Positions 47,649 to 60,342 of a DNA stretch of 64,000 nucleotides are shown in pieces. The translations under genes and the position numbers were made by a program. The stretch's first letter is position 1, and each line of letters opens with the position of its first letter. The notes under the pieces were generated by a model that was not told the origin of the DNA, ran no database searches, and saw nothing but the letters and a program-made list of their open reading frames with translations. The DNA comes from Metridium senile (lineage: Eukaryota > Cnidaria > Anthozoa > Actiniaria > Metridiidae), in assembly GCA_949775045.1 (NCBI GenBank), contig OX459097.1:18638210-18702209 (forward strand). Direction: 5' to 3'.

Positions 47649-47804
47649 CTAAATTGATAGAAAAATAAATAAAAGTCTAGCTTATTCAGGCAATAGCGTT
47701 ACCGAGGGAGATGTCTACATTTGTTGTATCAACTGTTCTTCTTGATGCTCTAAGGCATAGAAGAGCAGAACGTATAAGTGCAAAAGAAACTTTGGCCCTA
47801 ACCC

Positions 47805-47930
<126 letters not shown>

Positions 47931-48027
47931 TCTTCATTTAACAAGAGTAACACTTTATCCTCAGATAATTTTCAAGTGGCTCCAAAAAAAAATACAAATA
48001 CAACTATTACAATACCATACAATACTA

Positions 48028-48194
48028 TAGAGCGTATTCGTATAACCCACTTCAATCATGTTTAAATTTGATTATTTGAAGCCGAGAGCACAACTCACTG
48101 AAGCATTTTATAACATGCACACCTAATTAGCATAATATTTTACACATATTCTTTGCATTTGCATTTTAAAAGTGGGTTATACGAAAACGCTCTA
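48028..48194. mobile_element. MITE nested in the Harbinger element
   Basis: Ends TAGAGCGTATTCGTATAACC and its inverse with one mismatch; TA at both ends. About 167 bp, non-coding. Confidence 0.8.
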
Positions 48195-48656
48195 TTGCAG
48201 TACAAATATAAAAGGTATAAGGTGAATTAAATTGATACTAACTATACAAGTCATATTGAATAAAAATTAACTATCTAAATAGAAAGGTATGTTGTAAAGG
48301 TAACAGTCTAAGAAAGAGAGCAAATCAAATAGAAACAATGCTTCATAATAATGATTACAGCTTTACTTGTCTAAAAAAGTATGGTCACTAAATAAGAACT
48401 ATTAGACAATAACAAATAGATTTTATATTACGCATGAAGTATTTGCGCTCTATTTACCCTGACCATCAAAATCTAATTCAATATTAATAGCAAACCTGAC
48501 AAAACTAAAACCTCATATTTTTAAATTGCCTGAAAATGTGATCTTTGTCTCTATCAGTAGTGCTTAATAACTGGAAAATAAATTATTGACTTAAATTCAA
48601 GACAGATTGTATTTGTATACAAAGGTACTATACTATTCTTTTCTTATTATATACAG

Positions 48657-49194
48657 ATAATCTTGGTTTGCCTGAATCTACTCAGCAACCGCAGTCACAT
48701 GATCCAGCTTTTTGTGACTCCAGCTATGCACAACCAATACCATATTACTTTGCTGGTGATGATGCTTTTGCCCTTGAGTCATTTATGATGAAGCCATATG
48801 GGCAAAAAAAATCTCTCAGAAGAGAAGCGAGTCTTCAAGAGAAGCGAGAATGTTTTTGGTATCCTGACAGGAGGTTTCAGGATTTTCTTGACAACACTGT
48901 AAACCTGACAGTGCTGTGAAGATTGTCCTGGCCGCAATCGCACTGCACAACTTCCTCAGGTGCAAGGTCCCTAACAGATACACCCCACCAGGTACAGTGG
49001 ATTCTGAGAAAATGAGAGATGGAGAGGGAGAAGAAGGTTTGTGGCGTAAGGAGGTGCATGATTGCCCATTTAAAGAATTGCCAAACTTCAAAAAGGGAAG
49101 ACAAGGAATGAAAGCGGAAACGATGTGGAATGTTTTGTGCCAATACATTAATGGCCCAGCTCAGATTCCATGGCAATGGAATGCACTTGTATAA
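48657..49194 (+). pseudogene. Harbinger transposase, C-terminal part
   Basis: Begins after an acceptor (ATATACAG at 48651-48656): DNLGLPEST, FAGDDAFALESFMMKPY (second catalytic Asp region). Frameshifts near 48850-48910 damage the last catalytic segment; then 48916-49194 reads KIVLAAIALHNFLRCKVPNR with YTPPGTVDSE and runs to a natural stop. The C-terminal end is preserved and the centre is not, so the gene is dead. Confidence 0.75.
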
Positions 49195-51236
49195 TGAATT
49201 TATCCACCAATACCTAAGCCTATTTCACATAAGTGCATCATAGTCATATACATATATATAAGCAAAAAAAAAACAAGATTTATTATTTTGTGGGAGATTG
49301 TAAGTCAAAGGCTGAGGTGTTTCCTTTTCAATTTCCTTTTGTTTTGGTTCTGATCAAGAGAACATGAACTAGTTTTTTTGCTATATTTACAATATTATAT
49401 GATTATGACACCTTGTGAATCAGGCTTTAAACATTAATTTGGAAAATACCTTTTACATGATGGAAATGTATTTTAAGCAGCTTGCTACATGTCAGACTAA
49501 TAGTAACTATGTATCTCAAGTGTAAATGCATAGAACCCATTCATTCATTCTCAATTATTGCTTTGATTATTCAAATATTTGAGAAATCATTATCAAATCC
49601 ATTATTCCTCTTTTCAACATATTGTAAAATGCCTTCTATAGTCATGTATTTAGTATGTTTATCTGATTCATTTGTTATTGTACTTTTGGATATCTAATAC
49701 TTCATATAAAATTAGTGAATAGATTTAATTTCAAAAAAAAAAATAAGAAATAATTGAAGAATGAACTAATGAGCTCACTGTGTTCATGCTTGATTGCATG
49801 TAGTTTGACTGGAATACTTTGAAGAAATAATGTATCAATGGTATACATGATATCACACAAGACTATTTTCTTCATGTAGAAGCTATTTTTTACCAACTGA
49901 ATTGTTTGAGTTGGGTGCAGACAAAAAAATACTTTTTAGTAACAATTTCACTTGTAAGAATCCAGTTTGGTATATTTATCCATTACAATCAAATTATATG
50001 TTTTCTAATTTTTGGAACTCATATATAAATTAATTATTACACCTAATAAGTTCAAGTTGTTACATGGTTTCAAATGATTTCATATAATCTTATAACAAAT
50101 TGTTATAAATTATTGAATATTGAAGAATTGTAGTATTAAAAAGATGACATAAAGCATGATGAATTTGCAAAATAATTACAATATGTGAATTACAGCTAAA
50201 TAAGATGAAGACAATTTTCATATCATATCTACAATTATATTTCAGTATAACAGTCCAAAATACACATGAATTGTGTTGAGTAGACAACACTCACAAAAAC
50301 AACTGAAGCACTTAAAAATAGTATATTGCTTGTACACACTGCCTGACAAGGCTAAAGTTAGGTACATCATTAATTTATTGACAATGTTTAGTCATCTGTG
50401 ACATGAGCTATTGCAAGGTGAAGCTAAGGATGTCAAGCATAATAGAAAACAACATTTTATGATACTAAATAGTAATCTAGGAATTCACAAGCTATTGTCT
50501 TTTCTTTCAGCTTTAATGATTTTCTTTCAAAATCATTAATTCCTAAATCACTTAAACGACAAATGTTTTTCTCAACGTTTCAATGCAAACCTTAAATTGT
50601 TGTTTTGAATTTTATTCTTAACACTATTGTACTTATTACTAAATTACTGATTACTATTTTCGTTTTGGACAACCTTTTTTGAAAGCAGGTGTAATTGCAA
50701 TGATTTTAAATTCAAAAAGGTTGTAAAAGATATATCAGGAGTTTTATACTCAACCCAAGCTATTGTGAGCTACTGTCAAAATAGTGTATGTGATTTTAAT
50801 TCATTTGTTGAAAATATTTTGCAAAATATCACATCAACCCATTCAGAAATCTTTCTCATAATTCCAGACATAAGTTTGGATGCAAATATTATAAATATTG
50901 CATTAAAAATGCAAACTTTTATTAATCAAATATACATACAGTAAGTATAAATTATGTGATAATGTCAATATGTTTAAAAATGTACATATAAATAACTTAC
51001 TGTATAATAGTACTGCTGAATCCAAATAAAACGTATTAATGATAATGAAATAACAGGATCTGAGCAATATGTGAGGGAGGTCATCCACTTTGTGACTTAT
51101 GAATAAAAATTATTCTAGTATACCAAGATCCTTTTAAACCTTATAATAAAAACTTGGAAATATTACATGTGTTTTTTTATTTTAAACAAAATATCTATAC
51201 CTTGAATTGAATGACTTTTATTATGACAAAGTCCAC
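49195..51236. other. Interior of the Harbinger element, no gene seen
   Basis: Strongly AT-rich, with only short frames without domains. It lies between the transposase stop and the MADF-like gene. Confidence 0.5.
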
Positions 51237-51243
51237 GTTATGC

Positions 51244-51475
51244 CCCCCCGGGGGGGGGGGGGGGGGTGGTAAAATGGATAGGGGCTCCCGACGGAGCTGG
51301 TTTTGAAAATGACCCTAAAAGGTACGCATAAATTAACTCAGATAGTGATTTCAGACCCTTAAAAGAAAGGTACGACAACATTTAAAAAATTTAAAATATG
51401 TCTAATCTTACGTTAGAAAACTGTACGGTGCCAGTCTTTCTAAGGTAGAACCCCCCCCCCCCCCCCCCCCCAGGG
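51244..51475. mobile_element. MITE with G/C-run ends and GTTATGC TSD
   Basis: GTTATGC at 51237-51243 and 51476-51482 flanks ends made of CCCCCCC then a G run, and a C run then AGGGG. The 7-bp repeat may be an 8-bp hAT-type duplication with one change. The homopolymers (about 18 G, about 21 C) are likely to vary in length. Confidence 0.75.
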
Positions 51476-51579
51476 GTTATGCAAAGATCTTTTCTAAATC
51501 AGCAAAATCAATAGTTGAGAAAGGTTGTCTTACAGCTGGTGTAGGGATCAAAACCTAATATAAATATAAATAAATGATG

Positions 51580-52875
51580 CACTGTTGTATTTCAATTTTG
51601 TCAGTAGTTCATCTAATTTTCTAGTAACTTTTCTTGACGTCTTTGATAATGGAGCATTGTTTACATTGAAGATGCCTGTGTTTTCCTCATTTGAATCTTC
51701 TTTCTCTTCTGCTTGAGCAATAACATCCTCATTGTTAACAGTAATTGACATTTACAGGTGTTTCTAAGTTGCTTGTTGTTTTCCGTGGTGTTATGTTAAT
51801 TATCTCTTAAGAAATGTAGAGAATTGATAAAAGGCCACTTTGATATGTAGACATCTTTTGTACCTGTTCTAGACACCTTACTCACTCTTTCTTTGCCAAT
51901 TTCCCTACCATAGTACGTCCGCAGCCCTGCCAACTTCTTTTGCAGTTCATCTGATGTTAACCCTGTAAAAATATCTTTCAATATTAATTTGGTATAATAT
52001 GATAACACCTAAAACAATAGTGATTAGATAGACAGAGCTTAAAGGAAAGCTTCAAAGAAAGCTAGCTTGTTTACTGTATCAACCTAGCTATGCCCGTAAT
52101 ACCCAACCAAATCTACAATTTTATGCACTTTCTGAATTTTTAATAAGATTAGGAGATTTGAGAAATATTTGATTAAGTTATTTTACCAAAGGATTAAAAT
52201 TTCTTTCGAGGAATTTTGGAGTTCTAACAAAAATATTTTGAGTTTCTTAGCAAAAGACTTATAAATCTGCTGCCATATTGCAGCAATTGATTGTTTACCA
52301 ATATTGGTTCTGAATTTCATTTTGTAGATATTATTTTTGGATGCATATCTTGTATTATATGAATGAACTTATTTTGCATATTTGAAATAGCTTTCAAATA
52401 TGTCTGGCAACTGCTTTTTGTGCCATTGGTGAATAAGTTTTAGAGCCTGTATAAATTTGTAAATATTATGTAATGTTAATATATCAAGTAAAGTTAGTAA
52501 TGGTAGTGCACTAGGAGTATTTTATATTTACATGCATTAGAAACTGAAGATATACTTACGAAACAAAACAAAAAATTCTGAGAATTTGTGTTTATTTTAT
52601 TGCTCAGATACATGATAAAGGGTGGACAATTAAGAGGTAAGGTTTTTTTGATGAGGTCAATACGGGTGCCTTCGTGTAAACATTACATGACATGTAAACT
52701 TACCGGCGATGTCAGCTTTTTCTATAACATCTGCTAGTGCTGCCGCCCTCGAATCCTTCTTAAAATAGTCTGGATTAGAACAGTTAAATAGGCTGTCTTT
52801 TGTAGACCAAAGGTCGATCATCTTTTGAGTATCCTCGTCTGTGAATTGCACTTTAGTTTTCTTCTTGTCCGCCAT
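51580..52875 (-). pseudogene. Harbinger accessory gene, MADF/Myb-like DNA-binding protein
   Basis: Exon 1 (52875-52704) starts MADKKKTKVQFTDEDTQKMI with the Trp of a MADF/SANT helix (DLWSTKDSLFNC) and ends at donor GTAAGT. Exon 2 begins at 51962 after TTTTTACAG (LTSDELQKKLAGLRTYYGRE, SKWPFINSLHFLRDN). Then frameshifts near 51790 and 51755 precede MSITVNNEDVIAQAEEKED and a tail to about 51580. In Harbinger elements this protein brings the transposase to the nucleus and the element ends. Confidence 0.7.
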
Positions 52876-53721
52876 TTTCTACGTAGAAAGCAAAGTCGCT
52901 CGAAAGTTGGCGGGAAAAAGCAATTTCCATGGAAACGAATAAATGCACAAAAACTTACACGTTAGGCCAATAATAATGACGATAATTTCTTAATTGTTTC
53001 CTTTCTCTGCGACACTATTTTCACAATCTTCATTCCTATATAAATATCTGTCATGTCCCTCGATAACAGTCGTGTACAATCGAGTCTGAATGTTGTCAAT
53101 GAAAGGGCTGATTTCATTCAATATGCATAAGCTTCAAATTATCTAGAATCAGTGGCGATAGATTATTCTTAATAATATAGCTAAGTAATGTTTCAAAATC
53201 GTAAGTGGTATAGAGTCACATTGCACTTTCAGTCCCGGCCTTGTTAACGGACAGATATCCGGCCACCAAACACAGAACTACATCAATAATTTTCGCAAAT
53301 AAGTTTCTAGTGGTAATGAGCGACCATGCGCAGTTGAAGAATATAGTGAATTATCAAATCCAGTTTGTTATTTCAACCTGTCTTTTGGCGTTCTTTCGTT
53401 ATTCTCCGCTTAAAAGATGAAATAGTTTGTGATTCGAATCCGCCATCTTGAGTTCTCGAGTTTCGTTCTTTTCAATGGATAAACATGTGATTTGATTGGA
53501 CGAAATACTAGTACCATTCCTAACATGGGACAAATCACATCATTTTCCTACGACAAGTCGTAAGGTTTTGATTCTTGGTTCAAAATCCTACTACAAGTCG
53601 TAGGTCACGTGCGTCAGTCGTAGGCAAGTCGTAGGGGCATTTACACGGCACGACTTGGAGCTCATTTGAGTCGTATACTACAAGTCGTACACGACAATCG
53701 TACCGTCTAAATCGGCCTTTA

Positions 53722-53880
53722 GTAACGCTGTTTCAGTGCTGTGATACTTCCTGTATGATGACTGTAAATCAGCATAGAGGTTGTTCTCGAGGTGTACTTT
53801 GAGTTGGTTTAGTTTTCCTTGCTCCAGTGAACAAACAACTTGCAGAGGCTGTATCGCTAGTGGTAGTGACATTCAAACGT
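53722..53880 (-). pseudogene. L2-like LINE, upstream RT piece
   Basis: Reads LENNLYADLQSSYRKYHSTE and TALL up to the Harbinger target site, then continues at 46884. Upstream it meets the Crypton-type fragment at about 53880, where this LINE copy was 5'-truncated on insertion. Confidence 0.8.
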
Positions 53881-53884
53881 AGCT

Positions 53885-54440
53885 GCAAATAAAGCGGGCT
53901 TTTTTGTCTGTTGGTTTAACGCTTTCACAGGATTCGCTGGAACCGCTCAGTATTTTAGACATACTACGTTTCTTACTCTCAGAGGCAACGGTATAGCTGC
54001 CAAGGCTTTCAAGACTGTTATGGCCACTTAGTTGAGCTACGTTGTTGTGTGGAACTCCTGCATCCAGAAGTGTTTTGATACAGGTCTTGCGAAAGGAATG
54101 ATTTGACTCTGTAAACTTTAAATCTTTTGTGGCTTTAGCAAGGAATTTACCGATCTTGTTTTTCCCATTGGCCTATTAAGGAACCATACTTGATCAGACG
54201 GCTTTCTCTTATGATTTATGGCCATAAAATTGGACGTTCGGAAGTTTTTGCTTAATCTGGGCGTCTAAGTACAAACTGCTTGAAGCAAGCCACTGGACAT
54301 TTCTCGCTGCCGACTTCGTATACGTAGGCCCTAGGTCTGGTCTTACTTTGTCTCTCCTTGCAACACTCCAGGTATACTTCTCCATTCACTTCATCTCTCT
54401 TCAAAATGGCATCTCCAAACTTTTAAGCTTAAAAGCTGTC
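53885..54440 (-). pseudogene. Crypton-type tyrosine recombinase fragment A
   Basis: In minus frames: GDAILKRDEVNGEVYLECC, CPVACFKQFVLRRPD, then after a shift NHKRKPSDQVWF and NRPMGKNKIGKFLAKATKD, NHSFRKTCIKTLLDAG and QLSGHNSLESLGSYTVASES. The SFRKT Arg, SGH and the final Tyr (GSYT) are tyrosine-recombinase catalytic positions. Two or more frameshifts. Confidence 0.7.
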
Positions 54441-54489
54441 TGCCCTCATGCCGTGCTCGGTGGCCAAACTGAAGTGTCAACAAGAACCA

Positions 54490-55620
54490 CATTGAAAATC
54501 TCGATCAGATGAAAATATTAGCATCACAAATACACTGATTGACCATATCTACTTATCACACTCTCAAAACGTTCATCAGGTTCATGTATCAAACGTTTCT
54601 ATAAGTGATCACTACCCAGTTTTTGTAATAAGACGAACCAATGCTACGTCACACAAAAAGAACGCATACATATCAAATATAGATCATTCAAGAACTTTGA
54701 CCAAACTAAATTCATAGATGACTTAAAACTGGCCCCTTGGTCTGTAATAGACTCTTTTGATAGTCCATCAGATGATTTAGATACGTGGTACAACATTTAT
54801 AATAATATTGTTGATAGTCATCTTCCAATACGTGAAAAAAGAGTTAAATCAGTAGCATTGCCTCAGTGGCTAACCAAAGATATCAACAAACAAGTATTAG
54901 GACTAGAAACAATCTTAAGAAGTCAGCTAGGAATTCTGAACAATGGAGTGAATATAAGAGTTTTAGGAACAAGGTAACTTTCAATATCAGGTTAGCAAAA
55001 AGGAATTTCTACTCCCATCAAATTGAAGATAACAAAGAAAACACCCACAAGCTATGGCAAGTACTAAAACGAGCAGCAAACATGGGGTCCAAAGCTGTCC
55101 TTCTTTCAAATATAACTCAAAATGGTGAGTCTCTTACTGACCAAAATGATATTGCCAATGCATTTAACTATCACTTTTCCAACATTGCAAACAAGGTTCT
55201 CAATGAATCTGGGACCCAGCACTCAGACACCCAATCTGAACCTACTACTATAGTAGATCAATTTGTAAGTAAACAATCGCAACATGTCTCCTCTCTCTCC
55301 TTTGTACCGGCTATGACTGAAAAATTTCTGTCTGAACAAATCAATAGCTTCCCTGACAACAAAGCTCAAGGGGTCGACTCAATCAACATTAAATTGTTGA
55401 AGATGGCATGTCCCTATATTTCCCCCTCTTTGATCTATATATACAACTTCTATATTTCCTCTGGAAAATTTCCAAAACAATTGAAAACTAGTAAGATCAC
55501 CCCAGTTCACAAGTCAGGACCCAAGCATGATGTGGATAATTATCGCCCATCTCTGTGTTATCGTCACTTTCTAAAATTCTGGAATGTCACTTTAGTATAC
55601 ATCTACTTAATTATCTCAAA
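54490..55620 (+). pseudogene. LINE endonuclease end and RT start, 3'-truncated
   Basis: NTLIDHIYLSHS and VSISDHYPVFVIRRTN are the end of a LINE endonuclease (SDH motif). The linker and RT start follow in 54866-55570 (SFPDNKAQGVDSINIKLLK, KITPVHKSG, DNYRP) and then in another frame SVLSSLSKILECHFSIHL to about 55620. Frameshifts at about 54690, 54885 and 55555. LINEs are normally truncated at 5', so loss of the 3' end here points to a later deletion or insertion. Confidence 0.75.
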
Positions 55621-55753
55621 TAATCTCTTAAATATTATATTAAAACGTAAAGAAAAGTGTTGTGACACAATTTATTTTTTTAATTCGTAGAAAACAATCG
55701 AAGTTTTATTTATAACTGCCAAATTAAGTATCTGAACAGATGTATCATCACAT

Positions 55754-56050
55754 TTACAAATCGTCGAGTTTTTTATCTAATTGTTTAAGGACATCTGTCA
55801 TGAAATTCATGGATGTGCCTGCTTGCTCACACATTTTAGTATGTGCCTTCTGTGCTTCATAACTTGCTTCACGAACATTCTGTTTTTTCTTGACTGGCTG
55901 CCTAGTGGTTCCTTCAGGTTCAGAGCTAGACGATGAAGTATACGGAACAACAGCTTTCCCTTCCTTCTTTCTTTCTCCGGGGGTCATCTTCTTTGCGTAC
56001 CTCATTTGCTTCTCAAGAAGGACTGTGGGTTTTTTCCTTTCCTTAGTCAA
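55754..56050 (-). CDS. Last exon of an unrecognised gene
   Basis: Opens after acceptor CATTTTTTTAG and reads LTKERKKPTVLLEKQMRYAK, a Ser-rich stretch and a helical end (FMTDVLKQLDKKLDDL) with a stop at 55754 and an AATAAA signal at about 55712. It resembles the C-terminal part of accessory or MADF-like proteins of DNA transposons (weak). A 5' exon ending at a donor near 56128 is possible. Confidence 0.4.
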   Translation of the reverse strand: MTKERKKPTVLLEKQMRYAKKMTPGERKKEGKAVVPYTSSSSSEPEGTTRQPVKKKQNVREASYEAQKAHTKMCEQAGTSMNFMTDVLKQLDKKLDDL

Positions 56051-57019
56051 CTAAAAAAATGAATACGTATAGTGCATGACGAACATTTAGCTAATGAAAA
56101 AAATTGTAATTAATGTACTTCCTACCTCTGGCTGCTCAGCACTGGCCGAATTTCACAAAAATAATTGAATCTCCGGCTTCAACTCTAATTTATACCTAAA
56201 CTAAGTGAAATATTGACAAAGCCTCACACGTTTTGGAAGGCACGTATGTGCTGATTGACATTATGCAGAAAAGGCGACAATACAATGAGACGAGCTAATG
56301 ATTTTTTTACCGAGACACCCCGCGAAGGTTGACTGTAACCTTAACCTCAAACTCTCTCGCAAGCGTATTAAAGTTGAACACATTTTCAAAAATCTAAAGG
56401 ATTTCAAATGTGTTTCTAGTATTTGGCGACAAGAACGATGGTTGCTGCCTACAGTGATAGAGCTGTGGCTTTTGTTAACAAAGCGTCTTATTTCTTTTTT
56501 CGAAGAGCTGTAATTCATGTAATTATTGTTGTACATTATTATAACGGCTTCGCTTTGTTATGTTTTTCAAAAAGATGTCTTTATACTTTTCATTAAGTTC
56601 TAAAAGATAAAAGTGGGGATAAGACTATAGAGTTTATTGCACATTACATAATATATCATGCTAAATCTTAATTTGCATACGTAAGGTACCATATTGCACA
56701 TTTGCATCTCTACGGTTTGAAAAGCGTCTAACGCGGAAAACATGGTAAACATGTCTGGATAGTCCCTGTAAAAAGTGAAAAACTGTTTTATCAGGAAAAT
56801 CCTATATTGGATAAGTAGTTTTCCATTTTTGGTTAATCTGGACATTCCAAATTTGGGTTTCTTCGTTTCCATCCTTGGGTATTATGTAACTCCTAACTTG
56901 GAATTTAGAGTTCCAATTTTGGATATTTAAAAATTCCTTATCTGGATTTTCAGATTTCCAATTATGGGTATTTAAAAATTCCTTATTTGGATTTGCAGAT
57001 TTCCAAATTATCAAAATTT
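56051..57019. other. No gene seen; imperfect 57-bp tandem repeat
   Basis: Units containing TTTAAAAATTCCTTATTTGG recur between about 56905 and 57010. Nothing else is supported. Confidence 0.45.
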
Positions 57020-58060
57020 TCAAGCTTAATTCAAAACAAAATTGAAGTTAATATTGATAGGGACTTTTCGATTTCCATCTTGATTTTCATTTTCTGTTGG
57101 GCGTTCATGCTTTTGCTTCTCTTCTTCCTGGTTGAACTTTTTAGCTGCAGCACCATAAAGAATCTCAGAAACATTTATTTCTTGCTCTTTGGAAGTACGC
57201 TTGTACGATCTAACTGCATTACTTCGGTGGCCTAAAATGAATCGAAACCCTTTATTTTTTTTGTGAATTAATGAAAAAAAATCTTACATAAAGTCTCATA
57301 ACGTGCCTGTTTTTTCGCAAATAAGCTGCTCATCCACCCCATCCATGCTCGTATAGTCGTGTGGCCGTCGTTGCTCGAAGCGAATGATTGGTTCTGTGGC
57401 CAGAAATGCCTCCGGATTCACAAAGTCTCTTGACAGTTGAACCTAACTTGTTATGTCCAACAGGAACACTGCTGAACCACACATTCTCCTTTGGGCACTT
57501 GAGTGGCGTCAAATAGAATGGAGTAGCGTCTTTTGCACTATATTAAAATACAAAAAAAGGAATATAGTAAAAGTAATGCGTCTAACCCTTCAACATCTAC
57601 AAAATAAATAGTACAAGAAATTACCATACTGAATAAAGTTCATATGATTTTGTTTACGTCCTAGATTCATCAAGCTACTTTAATCAACGTTACTAAATGC
57701 CCTTATTATCGTTACCGCACCACAAGATGATAATTATTAAATACGGTAACACAAATCACTGAACTCACCATAAACTGACATATTTCCTGTTTTTTCTTCA
57801 TACCAAGACCACTTGAGGCGCTGTATTTCATTTGCAGTGTCTAGGGCATCTCTCACATACGAAAACTTTCCTCGTTGAATAGCTTTACTGGTCTTCCTTT
57901 GGTTTTCAGAAAATGCTGAATGGCAGAAATAATTCCATGTAAACTACTATGAGGATATTTAGTACCATCAACCTTTCTAACTTTGCAAACAAATAATGAC
58001 AGGGTGTTGTTAAGTTCTTCGTCAGACATGTCTTCGAGAGAATTCTGTACTCTCTAGACC
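57020..58060 (-). pseudogene. Crypton-type tyrosine recombinase fragment B
   Basis: 58060-57780: MSDEELNNTLSLFVCKVRKV, PHSSLHGIISAIQHFLKTKG and, in other frames, SYVRDALDTANEIQRLKW, the N-terminal DUF3504-like region. 57512-57330: VPVGHNKLGSTVKRLCESGG and TNHSLRATTATRLYEHG (catalytic Arg in SLR). After an intron ending TTTTAG, 57233-57030: GHRSNAVRSYKRTSKEQE with the catalytic His-Arg and Tyr. Several frameshifts, and the part between is unresolved. Recombination would use tyrosine chemistry without TIRs. Confidence 0.7.
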
Positions 58061-58799
58061 ACAGTTACTGCTGGAGACTCTTATATTTCTTTCCTCCCTC
58101 CAATGACAGAGCGGAAAAACCGGACGCATGCGCAGTAGAGACTAGTGTCATGACCAAAACAAGATGGCCGCTCAAAGGCGGCAAAAATTTGTCAAAAATG
58201 GCTCGGAAATGCCAAAAAACCGCAGCAAATGCACTAAAACCTACTTATGACAAACTAATATTTATTAGAGCCCCTGTATGGGTTGAATTTTCTCAAGTTT
58301 ATCTTCGACTTAACGCCAAAAGAATGCATTCTTCTACTTGACGTAGATGAACTTCGCTCGCGTCTCAAAGTGTTCGATGTCACGTCGAAAATCGTCAAAT
58401 ATAAGGACTGACATGGATATATAAGCTTCATACTCCGGTAAAAGAACAATAATTGATTGATGTAAAACATATCAAAATACATCTGAAAAATATTTATACC
58501 ATTTTTCAAACGAGGCATTTGAAATTCACGACACGTGGAGGTAAACAACTTTTACTTAAAAAGCGATACTAGTTTATACGCATGAACCTACAGATGATAT
58601 CTGCAGATTATTGGGGAAATCTGCGTCTTTATATACCCACCACATGATTGTTAGTGTTCAGAAATTCTGTCACGAAAACGCTTGTCAAGCGAATCGCGAA
58701 ATTCCCTTGTGGAATAGTACTCGTTTTCCCTTGCATGTGGCATGGTTGTCGTCGTTGTCATCGTCGTCTTCTTCGCTTCGTCATTGTCGTCATCAACAT
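58061..58799. other. No gene seen; low-complexity GTCGTC tract
   Basis: 58745-58800 is rich in CGTCGTT/TCATCGTC. The rest, including a GC-richer start at 58100-58150 (ATGCGCAGTAGAG), has no supported ORF. Confidence 0.4.
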
Positions 58800-59844
58800 C
58801 ATAAGAAACAGTAATCAATGTGCTGATCCTAAAAGGTTTTGGTTTTTTGGCTAGCACTTTTCTTGGATCAAAGAGAGCCTTGTATAATGGCTCAAATAGA
58901 AATCTGTATATTGAAACAACATTTTGTTGTGCATTAAAAGAAACATGGAAGGGTCCCTGCCAAGGCACTAAAAACATCAAATAGTATGGATCTTGATTTG
59001 GATTGAGCTGCAAGAAAAAAGGTAAATATCAAAATTATTATTGCAAGTAACTGGTACATAAACTATCATTGTGTTTGCCTTTTGTTGTGGTGATTTAATA
59101 CCTGAGCAATTAATTTTTTCTCAAAGTACCATGTCGGCCAATCTCCTGTTGTAAACACAATGTTGGATTTCATATACTCAACAAGTTGAGGACATTCTCT
59201 GACGGTGTGGAGCAATGCCTCTTGGTAATTTTTTAGACTCTTCAATGGTCTCTCTTCTTCATCAATTAAGAAAGTTGATTTCAGTGTATCCAACTCCCTT
59301 CTAGCAGGATTTGTATAACATGTGGAAGGAAAAGTCCAGTGCTATAAAACTCCATTTGCACAATAAATGTCAAACATTTATTTAGTGTTAGATTTTTTTA
59401 ATATCATTGACAAAGGCATGACACGTTTATTTTCTGAAAAGCCTTTTTGGGGAAGAATATACTTACTATGTATGAATGTTTGTAAGTTAAAAGCATGATT
59501 TTATTTACCTTAGCTGTTCTACACATTGTTGTGCATTCTGCATATTAAATTGAAGGAACTGATTTGGTAATGTGTCTTGAAAATAGTGAGTGAAGTAGTT
59601 CTTTGAGTGTTCATTTAATAATTCTTTTAGTTTGGGTACGCTTGCTCCACCTCTGCACTGAGTCTGTCCAACTGATACTGTTCTGTGCACTTTATCATCC
59701 TCGGCAGGCAAAGGGATTGCAGGAATATTGTGTACGTCTAAGATCTCAGTGGCCATGTGTTGCTGTACTTGTTTTGTAAATTTTTGGGTCATGTACAGTG
59801 TGGATGGCATGAAAGTCGTCAATGATCAAGAGTAGAAACTGTTT
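58800..59844 (-). pseudogene. Partial multi-exon gene of a poorly characterised, multicopy family
   Basis: Exon at 59844-59505 opens after ACAG: FLLLIIDDFHAIHTVHDPKI; a 2-base loss near 59747 (CATG where the frame needs CATATG) shifts to MATEILDVHNIPAIPLPA and on to a donor (AAGGTAAAT). The next exon, 59342-59099, starts after TTTATAG (HWTFPSTCYTN…) and includes VFTTGDWPTWYFEKKLIAQ. The next, from 59013, has NPNQDPYYLM, GPFHVSFNAQQNVV and VLAKKPKPFRIS, after which similarity ends at about 58810. I recall relatives in cnidarians, sponges and Rhizophagus fungi with the same DDxH, GDWP and KPKPWR segments; function unknown, probably mobile. 5' exons are missing. Confidence 0.6.
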
Positions 59845-60340
59845 TTTTCTGTAAAGTATAATAAAATTATAAGAATGGCTATTTATTTTGCATCTATTAA
59901 GTTATAGTTTTATAGTCAAAAACATCAAAATGATATTCTAACATTACTACATGAGCAACATAATATAACATTTACATTATCACCATAATTGCTCATGTTA
60001 TAATATTGTTTTGGTAAGTTTGTACTAGTACTTTAAAACAATATTTACATATATTAATGTTTTCCCTTTATAACTATAAATAAATAAATATAACTATTAA
60101 GAGGCTAGTAGTTTTGTTTGGATGATTCGACCCCTTTTTTCGAGCGACTAGGAGCGAATTGGAGCGAATTGTGAGTGACCACATAAATTAACTTGAGTGT
60201 CTGACTTAGTTTATTCAAGTGACTTAATTTATTCAATGGTTTGACGTCAAACATTGAGTGAATTGGTGAATTAATTTATTCAATCGTCATGGTAACCCAA
60301 TAACACAAGCGGGCAAGTCTGAACAGTTCTTTTGTTCCAC
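59845..60340. other. Junction to the viral block; no gene seen
   Basis: AT-rich, then a GC-richer part (60128-60175) with repeats of GGAGCGAATT and CTAGGAGCG. If the viral block has a terminal repeat, it may lie here; I could not identify its partner in the window. Confidence 0.35.
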
Positions 60341-60342
60341 AG

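Noticed and set aside
58651..58810. C-terminal extension (Asp/Thr-rich) of the 59013 frame
   Set aside because: Family similarity ends at about 58810; beyond it the frame runs through a GTCGTC low-complexity tract, so it is probably not part of the protein.
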